A stretch of DNA of 64,000 nt from the NCBI RefSeq assembly GCF_900313035.1, contig NZ_OMPS01000016.1:99308-163307 (forward strand), in the 5' to 3' direction. Source of the DNA: Ruegeria sp. EL01. Lineage in GTDB: Bacteria > Pseudomonadota > Alphaproteobacteria > Rhodobacterales > Rhodobacteraceae. Below the pieces are notes generated by a model. That model was not told where the DNA came from. It saw only the letters and a list, made by a program, of their open reading frames with translations, and did no database searches. The translations under genes were made by a program, and so were the position numbers. Positions 39,091-47,431 of this stretch are shown in pieces. Within the stretch, counting starts at the first letter, position 1. The number at the start of each line of letters is the position of its first letter.

Positions 39091-40299
39091 ATGACGCAAA
39101 ATGCCGTAACCGACCGCCCTCGTATCCGCCTGAAACCCAAAGCCAACGCGCGTGGCCTGCGCCATGGCTTCCCATGGGTCTATGCCAATGACATCGTCAC
39201 CGACCGCCGCACCCGCAAGATTGCAGCCGGGGCGTTGGCCGTTCTCGAGGATGACAAGCGCGCACCGATCGCTTTGGTTGCGGTTAACCCCGAGTCAAAG
39301 ATCATGTGCCGGGTCTTGGACCGTGATATCGACGCGCAATTGACCGTCGACTGGTTCGAAACCCGTCTGAGTCGCGCTTTGGCACTGCGCGCGCGCCTGT
39401 TTGACACGCCCTATTACCGGCTTGTCCATGCCGAAGCAGATGGCTTTCCCGGCGTTATCATCGATCGGTTCGGCGATGTCTGCGTGATCCAGCCCAACGC
39501 TGCCTGGGCTGAGGCACATCTGGACCTTCTGACCGATGCGTTGGTCAAGGTCACTGGCGTGACAACTGTGCTCAAGAACGCTTCGGGCCGCACGCGCGGA
39601 CTGGAAGGCCTCGACGATGTGAACCTGACCCTTCGCGACTCCGCACCCGTTGCGCCACTGCCCGTGCCGATGAACGGTGCGACCTATATGGCAGACCTGA
39701 CCGGCGGGCAGAAAACCGGCTTGTTCTATGATCAGCGCCCCAACCATGCCTTTGCTGCAGGGCTCGTCCATTCTGGCGCGCACGTGCTGGACGTCTTCAG
39801 CCATGTCGGTGGTTTTGGTTTGGCCATGCTGGCAGGAGGCGCGGAACACGCCTTGTCTGTGGATGGGTCCGCCCCCGCATTGGAGCTTGCGACGAAAGGC
39901 GCCGACGCCTCCGGTTTCGCTGACCAGTTCAGAACCCGACAAGGCGACGCTTTCGACGTCTTGGCCCAACTAGGCGAAGAGGGGGCGCAGTTCGATGTCG
40001 TCATCTGTGATCCGCCAGCCTTTGCGCCGTCAAGACAAGCGCTGGACGCCGGATTGCGGGCTTACGAACGCATCGCCCGTCTGGCCGCATCGTTGGTCAA
40101 ACCAGGTGGATACCTTGGCCTCTGCTCATGCTCGCACGCGGCGGATCTTGGACGGTTTCGCGAGGCATCGTCCCGAGGTATTGGCCGTGCCGGGCGACAG
40201 GCGCAATTGATCCACACGGGCTTTGCTGGACCGGATCATCCGCAACTGCCGCAACTGGCCGAAAGTGGATACCTCAAAGCTGTGTTCTACCGGCTGTGA
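39091..40299 (+). CDS. RlmI/RsmB-like class I SAM-dependent rRNA methyltransferase
   Basis: A 402-residue methyltransferase. Seen: an N-terminal PUA-like domain (RIRLKPKANARGLRHGFPWVYANDI), a middle EEHEE-like part, and the Rossmann domain with GGQKTGLFYDQRPNH, HVLDVFSHVGGFGLAMLAGG (SAM loop), VDGSAPALELATKGA and DVVICDPPAFAPSRQ (DPPxF catalytic loop). Known relatives (RlmI) methylate C5 of a cytosine in 23S rRNA, but no conserved cysteine is evident in the loop, so the target is left open. The stop overlaps the PIN gene start (GTGA). Confidence 0.88.
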   Translation: MTQNAVTDRPRIRLKPKANARGLRHGFPWVYANDIVTDRRTRKIAAGALAVLEDDKRAPIALVAVNPESKIMCRVLDRDIDAQLTVDWFETRLSRALALRARLFDTPYYRLVHAEADGFPGVIIDRFGDVCVIQPNAAWAEAHLDLLTDALVKVTGVTTVLKNASGRTRGLEGLDDVNLTLRDSAPVAPLPVPMNGATYMADLTGGQKTGLFYDQRPNHAFAAGLVHSGAHVLDVFSHVGGFGLAMLAGGAEHALSVDGSAPALELATKGADASGFADQFRTRQGDAFDVLAQLGEEGAQFDVVICDPPAFAPSRQALDAGLRAYERIARLAASLVKPGGYLGLCSCSHAADLGRFREASSRGIGRAGRQAQLIHTGFAGPDHPQLPQLAESGYLKAVFYRL

Positions 40300-40844
40300 A
40301 GGCGGTTCTGGATACCTGTATCATCTACCCGACGGTGATGCGTGAAATGCTGTTGGGCGCGGCCCAATTGGGCCATTTCAGCCCAATCTGGTCCGCACGC
40401 ATCCTCGAAGAATGGGCTCGTGCCGCCCGAAAAATAGGCCCGCAGGGCGAGGCTCAGGCGCGGGCAGAAATCGCGCTGGTGCAGGCACAATGGCCCAAGG
40501 CCGAACGTGCCGCTGCGCCGGGGGTCGAGCAACGACTGTGGTTGCCGGACGCCGCAGACATCCATGTTCTGGCCACCGCAGTCGCCAGTTCTGCGGATGT
40601 AATCGTCACCGTCAATGCCAAGGATTTTCCTAATAACATCCTCGCCGAAGAAGGTCTGGAACGTCATGATCCCGATAGCCTTCTACTCGGGTTCTGGCTC
40701 ACTGATCCTGACGGTCTCGAACAGGTCGCGGGCCGCGTTCTGGCCGAGGCCAATCGGCTTTCAGGTGCGCAATGGACATTGCGGCCACTGATGAAAAAAG
40801 CCCGTCTGCCACGCCTGGGCAAAGCCCTCAGCAACCACGCTTAG
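40296..40844 (+). CDS. PIN-domain protein (RSP_2648-like)
   Basis: A 182-residue PIN-fold protein. Seen: VKAVLDTCIIYPTVMREML (first acidic residue), SPIWSARILEEWARAARK (second), LWLPDAADIHVLATAVASSADVIVTVNAKDFP (third acidic cluster), the arrangement of PIN ribonucleases. It resembles a family I know as RSP_2648-type from Rhodobacter. Start is GTG at 40296, overlapping the methyltransferase stop by GTGA. No antitoxin-like gene is adjacent, so it is unlikely to be one half of a VapBC pair. An RNA-processing role beside an rRNA methyltransferase is a reasonable guess. Confidence 0.82.
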   Translation: MKAVLDTCIIYPTVMREMLLGAAQLGHFSPIWSARILEEWARAARKIGPQGEAQARAEIALVQAQWPKAERAAAPGVEQRLWLPDAADIHVLATAVASSADVIVTVNAKDFPNNILAEEGLERHDPDSLLLGFWLTDPDGLEQVAGRVLAEANRLSGAQWTLRPLMKKARLPRLGKALSNHA

Positions 40845-40847
40845 TCC

Positions 40848-40872
40848 CTTCATCTGGCTAAAAATATCCCGG
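40848..40872 (-). repeat. dispersed 25-bp intergenic repeat, copy 2 (inverted)
   Basis: Minus-strand sequence CCGGGATATTTTTAGCCAGA plus TGAAG, one base from copy 3. A hairpin (CGAGAGG CC... CCTCTCG, 40879-40896) stands on its left in element orientation. It lies between the convergent PIN and M48 genes. Confidence 0.87.
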
Positions 40873-40907
40873 AGAGCACGAGAGGCTGGCCTCTCGCTGC
40901 CTGTAGA

Positions 40908-41594
40908 TCAGCCACGCCCCCAACGCTGTTCAAGCGTCTCAAGCGCTGCAATGCGCTCATCTGTCTTCGGATGGCTCATCAACCATGCAGGCACCACGCC
41001 CGAGCGCTGCTCGGTCAGCGCTTCAAGCTTGTGGAATAGGGATTTCTGCGGCCCGATTCCGATCCCCGCTTTGGTCAGCAGCGCGGCCGCATATTCATCT
41101 GCCTCATACTCATCCGAACGGGACAGGCGCGATGCCAGTAGGGTCGTCAGGGCATTGGCTATGATGGCACCAATAAAGGGAATGAACCGGTTCAGAACCA
41201 TCATCAACGCTGTGCGCATCGCATTTTGCCCGGAAAAGTCGATCATTCGACGCCGGGCGTGACCCAGCGCCACATGACCTAACTCATGCGCAATGACACT
41301 GGCCATTTCCTCAGCCGACACCTCACCATTCCGAAACTTGCGATAAAACCCGCGTGTGATGAATATCCGCCCGTCCGGTGCTGCCAGCCCGTTCACAGGA
41401 TCAATTTCATAGATGTAGACGGGAACACGTTCTACATCCAACGCCGCAGCCAGCCGGTCCGTTAGGCGCTTAAGGGCAGGGTCGGCCAGCTCAGTCGATT
41501 TTGCATCCAACTCGCGATGCGTGCGCCAGACAGAAATCCGGTACATCACAACGGCATAAGCAATGGCCAACAGGATCGGGGTTAGGCGGAGCAT
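40908..41594 (-). CDS. M48 family membrane metalloprotease
   Basis: A 228-residue protein with one N-terminal hydrophobic segment (LTPILLAIAYAVVMY), the zinc motif ASVIAHELGHVALGHARRR (HELGH), and SRLSRSDEYEADEYAAALLTKAG with the third zinc ligand Glu. Similar to small HtpX-like proteases that degrade damaged membrane proteins. It is distinct from the TPR-bearing M48 protein at 9147. Single gene; its 3' end faces the PIN gene across repeat copy 2. Confidence 0.87.
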   Translation of the reverse strand: MLRLTPILLAIAYAVVMYRISVWRTHRELDAKSTELADPALKRLTDRLAAALDVERVPVYIYEIDPVNGLAAPDGRIFITRGFYRKFRNGEVSAEEMASVIAHELGHVALGHARRRMIDFSGQNAMRTALMMVLNRFIPFIGAIIANALTTLLASRLSRSDEYEADEYAAALLTKAGIGIGPQKSLFHKLEALTEQRSGVVPAWLMSHPKTDERIAALETLEQRWGRG

Positions 41595-41704
41595 GGGTTA
41601 GATATGGGATTTCAATGCCCCAAGAGCAAATGGAAAGTTGTGTTCTGGTCAGATAACGTCTCCAACCTCAGTTCGGTTCCGGCTGTCCGTTTGATTTTGC
41701 TATA

Positions 41705-42307
41705 TTATAAATTCTGATCTTGCCAGGGCGATGGCAGCGTAAATCCGATGTCATAGCTTCGCTCCAAAAGCGCTTGCCGCCGTTTCGCTGATCCGGTCGA
41801 CCCATGGAGCACCTCGACCCTACGGGGCGACAGGCCAAAATAGCCGAACGTTCCTCTGGTCCAGACGGTCTCAAGTGCCTGATGATACCCGGCAGATTCC
41901 ATTTCGTCAGAACGCGCGCCGGCAGGCACCAGCAATACCCCGGATCGAGGCTTTTGCAGGGATTTTTCCGGATCATCCAACTGGTCATATGCCCAGCCCC
42001 ACGACCAGACGCGATCCACCCAACCCTTCATCATGGAGGGCATGCCCCACCAGAACAGAGGAAACACAAGGCAGATGGCATCGGCACGGGCGATCCGCTC
42101 CTGCTCGACAGCAATGTCTGGCGGTGTTGCTGAACTTGAATCCGCGTCGATATCTGCCATCGACCAGCGCGGATCAAAACCTTCGCTATGTAAATCGGCA
42201 AGCTCGGCGGTGTGGCCTGCTGCCTTGGCACCCTCGATAAATTGTGCAGCACTGGCTGCGGTGAATGAGTTCGGGTCTGGATGATCAAGAATTGTCAGTA
42301 CGTGCAC
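41705..42307 (-). CDS. NAD(P)H quinone reductase-like flavoprotein (Flavodoxin_2)
   Basis: A 200-residue flavodoxin-fold oxidoreductase. Seen: MHVLTILDHPDPNSFTAASAAQF (phosphate-binding HPxxxSF type loop), ARADAICLVFPLFWWGMPSMMKGWVDRVWSWGWAY (flavin-contacting WWxxP segment) and FGYFGLSPRRVEVLHG. Known relatives (MdaB, KefF, NQO) reduce quinones by two electrons with NAD(P)H. Start ATG at 42307. Monocistronic by appearance. Confidence 0.88.
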   Translation of the reverse strand: MHVLTILDHPDPNSFTAASAAQFIEGAKAAGHTAELADLHSEGFDPRWSMADIDADSSSATPPDIAVEQERIARADAICLVFPLFWWGMPSMMKGWVDRVWSWGWAYDQLDDPEKSLQKPRSGVLLVPAGARSDEMESAGYHQALETVWTRGTFGYFGLSPRRVEVLHGSTGSAKRRQALLERSYDIGFTLPSPWQDQNL

Positions 42308-42418
42308 GCGCAGGCTCTACGTTATTATTCAATGAACTTTGGTCACTGTGGAATCTCAACGTAGCTTGAGGTCAAGAAGAAAAATGCTCAGTTTTTTCGC
42401 ACAATCTGATCAGGCCTG

Positions 42419-43603
42419 TTACCGCGTCAGTTCCCGCATTCCTTGCTCAAGCCCGGCCAATGTCATTGTCACCATCCGGTCCTCGAAGATCTCTTGGATC
42501 ATGCCGATGGAATGGGTGTACTCCCAGTATTTCTCGGGAACCGGGTTGATCCACAGGTTTGAGGCCCATTGTTCGCGTGCACGCTGCAGCCAGACCTGTC
42601 CGGCCTCTTGGTTCCAGTGCTCATTGGCGCCGCCTGAGTAGGCGATTTCATAGGGGCTCATCGAGGCATCGCCGACGAAAATGCACTTGTAATCAGGACC
42701 GTAGGTGCGCAGCACTTCGTGCGTTGGCGTCTGCTGATCCCAGCGGCGGAGGTTATCTCGCCAGACGCCCTCATAGAGGCAGTTGTGGAAGTAGAAATAT
42801 TCCAGATGTTTGAACTCGGTTCGCGCGGCCGAGAACAGTTCTTCGACCACCTTGATATGCGGATCCATGGAACCGCCTACGTCCAGGAACAACAACACTT
42901 TGACGGCGTTATGACGCTCGGGCCGGGTTTTGACATCCAGGTATCCGTGTTCGGCTGTGGCGCGGATCGTGCCGTCCAGATCCAGCTCCTCGGCCGCACC
43001 CTCGCGCGCCCAACGGCGCAGGCGTTTCAGGGCAACTTTGATGTCGCGCGTGCCTAGTTCAACTGTGTCGTCTAAGTTCTTGAATTCGCGCTTATCCCAA
43101 ACTTTAACCGCGCGTTGATGGCGGCTTTCATTCTGACCGATGCGCACGCCTTCGGGATTGCAGCCATAGGCCCCGAACGGGGATGTGCCAGCGGTACCAA
43201 TCCACTTGTTGCCGCCCTGATGGCGGCCCTGTTGGTCCTTAAGCCGTTCGCGCAGGGTGTCCATCAGCTTGTCGAACCCACCAAGGGCTTCGATCTCGGC
43301 CTTCTCTTCTTCCGATAGATGCTTTTCTGCCATTTTGGCCAGCCATTCGGCGGGGATATCGACGGCATCAAGCACTTGATCAAAAGTGATCTCGTTCAGA
43401 CCTTCGAAACTGGCGGAAAAAGCGCGGTCGAACTTGTCGATATTACGCTCGTCCTTCACCATTGAGACGCGGGCCAAGTAGTAGAACGCCTCGACGTCAT
43501 AGTTGGCCAGACCCTTTTTCATGCCTTCGAGAAAGGTCAGATACTCCCGCAAAGAAACGGGAATGCCGGCTTTTCGGAGGTTTTCAAAAAAGGGCAGGAA
43601 CAT
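42419..43603 (-). CDS. CoxE-like VWA domain protein
   Basis: A 394-residue cytoplasmic VWA protein. Seen: N-terminal helical region (VSLREYLTFLEGMKKGLANYDVEAFYYLARVSMVKDE) and the VWA core VKVLLFLDVGGSMDPHIKVVEELF, where DVGGSM stands in for the DxSxS metal site, as in this family. Then come EYFYFHNCLYEGVW and KCIFVGDASMSPYEIAYSGG. Known: CoxE proteins act with a MoxR-type AAA ATPase as a metal-centre maturation or chaperone pair; a MoxR gene lies upstream at 45708. Four bases separate it from the small membrane gene. Confidence 0.9.
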   Translation of the reverse strand: MFLPFFENLRKAGIPVSLREYLTFLEGMKKGLANYDVEAFYYLARVSMVKDERNIDKFDRAFSASFEGLNEITFDQVLDAVDIPAEWLAKMAEKHLSEEEKAEIEALGGFDKLMDTLRERLKDQQGRHQGGNKWIGTAGTSPFGAYGCNPEGVRIGQNESRHQRAVKVWDKREFKNLDDTVELGTRDIKVALKRLRRWAREGAAEELDLDGTIRATAEHGYLDVKTRPERHNAVKVLLFLDVGGSMDPHIKVVEELFSAARTEFKHLEYFYFHNCLYEGVWRDNLRRWDQQTPTHEVLRTYGPDYKCIFVGDASMSPYEIAYSGGANEHWNQEAGQVWLQRAREQWASNLWINPVPEKYWEYTHSIGMIQEIFEDRMVTMTLAGLEQGMRELTR

Positions 43604-43607
43604 CGCG

Positions 43608-43778
43608 CTACAACACCAGTCGGACCAGCACCATCGAGATTACGAGTCCGGCGAGCGCAAAAGCAATCCCAAACCCGGCGGCATATTGCGCCACATCGGC
43701 GGCGTTCCCGTTGCGTTTCCGCGCGGTCAATGCGCCCAGGATTGCACCCAATACCGCCATTCCCAGAACTACTAACAT
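43608..43778 (-). CDS. small two-helix membrane protein
   Basis: A 56-residue protein with two hydrophobic helices (MLVVLGMAVLGAILGAL and YAAGFGIAFALAGLVISMVLVRLVL) joined by a short charged loop (TARKRNGNAADVAQ). ATG at 43778 lies 7 bases after the DUF2927 gene stop and is preferred to the overlapping frame from 43826. Conserved spacing in a tight operon argues that it is real. Function unknown; the operon links it to CoxE/MoxR. Confidence 0.65.
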   Translation of the reverse strand: MLVVLGMAVLGAILGALTARKRNGNAADVAQYAAGFGIAFALAGLVISMVLVRLVL

Positions 43779-43785
43779 GGCTGTC

Positions 43786-45153
43786 TCATCCGCCTCTGTT
43801 GCTGTTGGAAGGTCTGACCGTCGCATCCCGCATCAGGGACTGAACCACCAAATCCGAGCCAAAGCCGTATCGCGCCCATCCCAGACTGTCCAGCCTGACG
43901 GCACGTGCCTGTTCCGGCTTGTCGGCCTGCTTGAGAGCTTCGGATTTCAACAACAATAGCGTGGCCAGAATCGAGGCGTTTTCTGCCCGTGTCATCACGT
44001 TTATTGCCTGATCAAGCTGGGGCAGAACTTTTGGGCCCTGATCTTGTGCCAACGCAAAAGCTGCAGTCTGCGTTGCAACATGGGCACGATGGACCTCGGT
44101 TCCCGGTGTTGCGCGCAGGAATTGCAGGGCGACCTGGAACTGGCGCTGCGCCGCTTGCGGGTTGTTGAACTGCAACATGCGCCCCATCAGATAGTGCGGA
44201 TACGCCCGGCGGTGATCGGTCCAGCCAAGTTGCTGCCCGATTTGGGCGGCCTTTTGGGCCGCGCGCATCTGTCTGGGTGAGCCGGAACCAGGGCCCACGG
44301 ATTTTTGAATCGCATCGATCCATTCGCGCGGTGTGTCCGAAATCGGCTGCGCCGGCAGCCGGTTACCACGCGGGTTCAGGCGGCTCAGGACACCGGGAAT
44401 GACAGCAGCGACCTGTTCGCGGGTCATTCCGGTTCGTAACTCGGGCGCGTACGCTGCCCGCAAGATCAACATGTCAAAGCCGGTCAGAACGGTATGGATG
44501 TTATCGTCGTTGAACACGGAATCGGGCAGATGGTAGAGGTCATTCAACGGACCCAGCGCCTGTGCCAGCTCTTCATGCAGGCAATCGCGCATTTCCTGCG
44601 GGCTGACATCGTAGGGGATAAAGATACCGATCCGTTCGCGGCTACGCAGTTCGGTCCAGTTGCTTTTGGCCTTACGCCGATCGCGGCTGTATTCCTCAAA
44701 GCTTGAGGCGTTGGGCACAACGAAACAGGCTGCATTTGGTAGAATTCGGTGGATCTGCCTCTGGCTGACTGCCTCGATGGTGATATTCGCCTGACCCTCG
44801 TTGATCTGCCGAATGTCGAGCCTTGCCTCGCGACGCAGTCGGTCTAGCAATCGATTAAGGTCCTGTCGCATGCTGGCGGTGGACGCGCCTGTCAGCCGCA
44901 CTGTGATCGGTGTTTCAAATCGTGTGAAAACAGGCAGTTGCGCACCGCTTTCCAATTCGAAATGCAAAGACAAAAAGTCGGCGGCAATATTCTTGTTGGA
45001 TCGCGCGGGTGGGGCAGGTCGGGGGGCGGGGAAGGTTTTTGCCGGGGGCAGCGAGGCCTCGACAACCTTGACCTCGGCCGGCAATTCGATCGTCTCAACA
45101 GACGTGCATGCAGACAGTGTCAATGCCAGAACAAGAGCGCCCCACCGGATCAT
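43786..45153 (-). CDS. DUF2927 lipoprotein
   Basis: A 455-residue exported protein. Seen: lipoprotein signal with ALVLALTLSAC-TS (lipobox Cys near residue 16), then the DUF2927 region with SYEEYSRDRRKAKSNWTELRSRERIGIF-like sequence and CLHEELAQALGPLNDLYHLPDSVFNDDNIHTVLTGFDMLILR, where HEE suggests a protease-like site. The C-terminal half is helical (TPR-like, e.g. AQRQFQVALQFLRATPG). Overlaps the GNAT gene upstream by ATGA. Known: DUF2927 proteins are uncharacterised and frequent in Rhodobacterales. Confidence 0.87.
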   Translation of the reverse strand: MIRWGALVLALTLSACTSVETIELPAEVKVVEASLPPAKTFPAPRPAPPARSNKNIAADFLSLHFELESGAQLPVFTRFETPITVRLTGASTASMRQDLNRLLDRLRREARLDIRQINEGQANITIEAVSQRQIHRILPNAACFVVPNASSFEEYSRDRRKAKSNWTELRSRERIGIFIPYDVSPQEMRDCLHEELAQALGPLNDLYHLPDSVFNDDNIHTVLTGFDMLILRAAYAPELRTGMTREQVAAVIPGVLSRLNPRGNRLPAQPISDTPREWIDAIQKSVGPGSGSPRQMRAAQKAAQIGQQLGWTDHRRAYPHYLMGRMLQFNNPQAAQRQFQVALQFLRATPGTEVHRAHVATQTAAFALAQDQGPKVLPQLDQAINVMTRAENASILATLLLLKSEALKQADKPEQARAVRLDSLGWARYGFGSDLVVQSLMRDATVRPSNSNRGG

Positions 45154-45599
45154 GAGCGGTTGTACTTTATAAACGGAGTCAGGGTTCCGATGCGATCATA
45201 TAGCTGGCGCGCAGTGTGATTGAACTCTTGCGTCAGCCAATAAACTGACGGCGCGCCCTTTCGGTCTGCTTCGTCATAGACCGCCTGTATCAGGGCGCGG
45301 CCGACACCTGTTCCCCGCGTCTCAGGCCGGGCGTATAGGTCCTGAAGGTAACAAACCTGCTCCACTTTCCAAGCATGTCGGTGAAACAGGAAGTGGGTCA
45401 GACCAACAAGTTTGCCGTCTTGCTCGGCGACGAAACAGGAAAAATCCTGTGGATCGTCGCCGATCAACCGGGAAAAGGTCGTGTCATAGGTCGCGTCAGG
45501 GACAGTGGTTTCGTAAAAGGCCAGATAATCCCGCCACATCTCAGCCCATGCGTCCCTGTCGTCGGTGCGCAGGGCGCGGATTTTTGTTGCGTGAGCCAA
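45150..45599 (-). CDS. GNAT family N-acetyltransferase
   Basis: A 149-residue acetyl-CoA-dependent transferase. Seen: KIRALRTDDRDAWAEMWRDYLAFY at the N-terminus, VGLTHFLFHRHAWKVEQVCYLQDLYARPETRGTGVGRALIQAVYDEADRKG with the acetyl-CoA loop R-G-T-G-V-G-R-A, and a closing VYWLTQEFNHTARQLYDRIG. Substrate not predictable. Its stop overlaps the DUF2927 lipoprotein start, and it follows the moxR gene by 108 bases. Confidence 0.9.
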   Translation of the reverse strand: MAHATKIRALRTDDRDAWAEMWRDYLAFYETTVPDATYDTTFSRLIGDDPQDFSCFVAEQDGKLVGLTHFLFHRHAWKVEQVCYLQDLYARPETRGTGVGRALIQAVYDEADRKGAPSVYWLTQEFNHTARQLYDRIGTLTPFIKYNRS

Positions 45600-45707
45600 G
45601 CGATACGTCCTGTATTTTTTAGTGTTTACGAACTGTACTCAGTCAATTCGATGCTGACACCCGGTCTGGGCCAAGGCAAGCTGCGATCACCGGATGTTCA
45701 TGTCAGT

Positions 45708-46553
45708 TTAACCTTTGCGGCGTGCCATGAAGGCCAAGCGCTCAAAAAGATGCACATCCTGCTCATTCTTAAGCAAAGCACCGTGCAGTTTTGGCAACGC
45801 GTTTGCCCCGTCGCGTTTGAGGTCCTCGGCCGTCAGGTCTTCGGCCAGCAACAGCTTCAACCAGTCCAGAACCTCGGATGTCGACGGTTTTTTCTTCAAG
45901 CCCTGAGTCTCTCGGATCTCATAGAATTGCGTCAGCGCGGTTGTTAACAACGCGTCTTTTATACCGGGATGATGCACCTCGACGATCCGGCGCATCGTGG
46001 CGTCATCGGGAAAGCGAATGTAGTGAAAGAAACAGCGGCGCAAAAACGCGTCGGGCAGTTCTTTTTCATTGTTCGAGGTAATAATCACGATCGGTCGGTT
46101 TTTGGCCCGGACAGTCGCGCCAGTCTCGTAGACGTGGAACTCCATCTTATCGAGTTCCTGCAGCAGGTCGTTGGGGAATTCGATGTCGGCCTTGTCGATC
46201 TCATCGATCAGCAGAACCACTTTTTCATCCGCCTCAAACGCCTGCCATAGCTTACCCTTGCGGATGTAGTTCGACACGTCATGCACGCGTTCTTCACCCA
46301 ACTGGCTGTCGCGCAACCGGCTGACCGCATCGTATTCATAAAGGCCCTGCTGTGCACGGGTGGTGGATTTGATATTCCACTCGATCATCTTCAATCCCAG
46401 TGCACCGGCCACCTGCTTGGCCAGTTCGGTCTTGCCGGTGCCGGGTTCCCCTTTGACCAGCAATGGGCGTTCCAGCGTCACAGCAGCATTTACAGCGATG
46501 GTCAGGTCGTCAGTGGCAACATATTCAGCTGTGCCTTGGAAACGTGCGGTCAT
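45708..46553 (-). CDS. MoxR-type AAA+ ATPase
   Basis: A 281-residue AAA+ protein. Seen: PLLVKGEPGTGKTELAKQVAGALG (Walker A), VVLLIDEIDKADIEFPNDLLQEL (Walker B), RPIVIITSNNEKELPDAFLRRCFFHYIRFPD (sensor 1 and arginine finger), and a C-terminal lid. Known: MoxR ATPases work with VWA partners to load cofactors or remodel complexes; the likely partner is the CoxE-like protein at 42419. The operon order moxR, GNAT, DUF2927, small TM, coxE is unusual because the pair is normally adjacent. Confidence 0.92.
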   Translation of the reverse strand: MTARFQGTAEYVATDDLTIAVNAAVTLERPLLVKGEPGTGKTELAKQVAGALGLKMIEWNIKSTTRAQQGLYEYDAVSRLRDSQLGEERVHDVSNYIRKGKLWQAFEADEKVVLLIDEIDKADIEFPNDLLQELDKMEFHVYETGATVRAKNRPIVIITSNNEKELPDAFLRRCFFHYIRFPDDATMRRIVEVHHPGIKDALLTTALTQFYEIRETQGLKKKPSTSEVLDWLKLLLAEDLTAEDLKRDGANALPKLHGALLKNEQDVHLFERLAFMARRKG

Positions 46554-46936
46554 AAGCCCCTCATGTGGTTATGCGCGATGAACGAGCAAGAGTGTGGTGT
46601 CCGGGTTACAGAGGGGCAACGTTTTTGACAACCCGGGCCCCTGCGTCGGATGCAGCGATTTTTGCAGCAAGTCCAATCTCTTTGGCTTGATTCGTCGAGA
46701 ATCCGCTTTTTCGGCGCGCACAAATTGCCTTGAAATCGCCCGCTGAATTTCACAGAAAAACAAGGTTTTGTTGTTTTAAGTCTCGTGTTTAGACAGGTCC
46801 TGTCAGCAGCGTATCGGTGCGACGTTTGTGTAGTGACATTCTTACGCGCGTCGGATAAACGCTGCGCAGAAGGGGGTGCCAAATGTCAGGTGAAACGACC
46901 GCGACCGACGTTTCTGGCCATACCAAGGGAGCCAAT
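46554..46936. other. 383-base intergenic region between divergent moxR and dksA
   Basis: It must contain both promoters. The dksA-frame upstream of 46937 is open to 46883 but lacks conservation signs. I see no RNA gene, repeat or clear operator in it. Confidence 0.5.
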
Positions 46937-47359
46937 ATGAAGCAGGAAGTTTTTCTGCCGGAAGATTATCGCCCGGCCGAAGATGAACCGTTCATGAATG
47001 ATCGACAGCTTGAGTATTTTCGTCGCAAGTTGTTGGATTGGAAGACTGAACTTTTAGCAGGCAGCCGCGACACCATCGAAGGATTGCAGGACAATACCCG
47101 CAACATTCCCGATGTCGCTGACCGCGCAAGCGAAGAGACTGATCGTGCGCTTGAACTGCGTACACGGGATCGTCAGCGCAAGCTGGTGTCCAAGATCGAC
47201 TCCGCACTGCGCCGGATCGACGAAGGTGAGTATGGGTATTGCGAAAAGACGGGTGATCCGATTTCGCTGAAGCGTCTGGATGCGCGTCCAATCGCGACCA
47301 TGACGCTTGAGGCACAGGAACGTCACGAACGCCGCGAGAAAGTCCACCGCGACGATTGA
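46937..47359 (+). CDS. dksA: DksA-type RNA polymerase-binding regulator without a zinc finger
   Basis: A 140-residue DksA. It binds the RNA polymerase secondary channel and, with ppGpp, shifts transcription from rRNA to biosynthetic genes. Seen: MKQEVFLPEDYRPAEDEPFMNDRQL, the coiled coil ending in DVADRASEETDRALELRTRDRQRKL (the acidic tip residues), and EGEYGYCEKTGDPISLKRLDARPIATMTLEAQERHERREK. In that last segment three of the four zinc cysteines of E. coli DksA are replaced (Thr, Thr, Ala positions). Known: Rhodobacter DksA is active without zinc. GGGAG before ATG at 46937 fixes the start over the longer frame from 46883. Confidence 0.93.
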   Translation: MKQEVFLPEDYRPAEDEPFMNDRQLEYFRRKLLDWKTELLAGSRDTIEGLQDNTRNIPDVADRASEETDRALELRTRDRQRKLVSKIDSALRRIDEGEYGYCEKTGDPISLKRLDARPIATMTLEAQERHERREKVHRDD

Positions 47360-47380
47360 TCGCCGCGACTTTGCAAAGCA

Positions 47381-47413
47381 AAAACGCCGGAGCTTATGGC
47401 TCCGGCGTTTTTT
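47381..47413 (+). terminator. intrinsic terminator after dksA
   Basis: ACGCCGGAGC (47384-47393), loop TTATG, GCTCCGGCGT (47399-47408), then TTTTT; upstream A residues extend the stem. Perfect 10-bp pairing, 22 bases after the stop. Confidence 0.95.
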
Positions 47414-47431
47414 GTGCGATAAGTCTGCTTT

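Noticed and set aside
40296..40844. VapC toxin of a toxin-antitoxin pair
   Set aside because: No small antitoxin gene lies on either side; the upstream partner is a methyltransferase.
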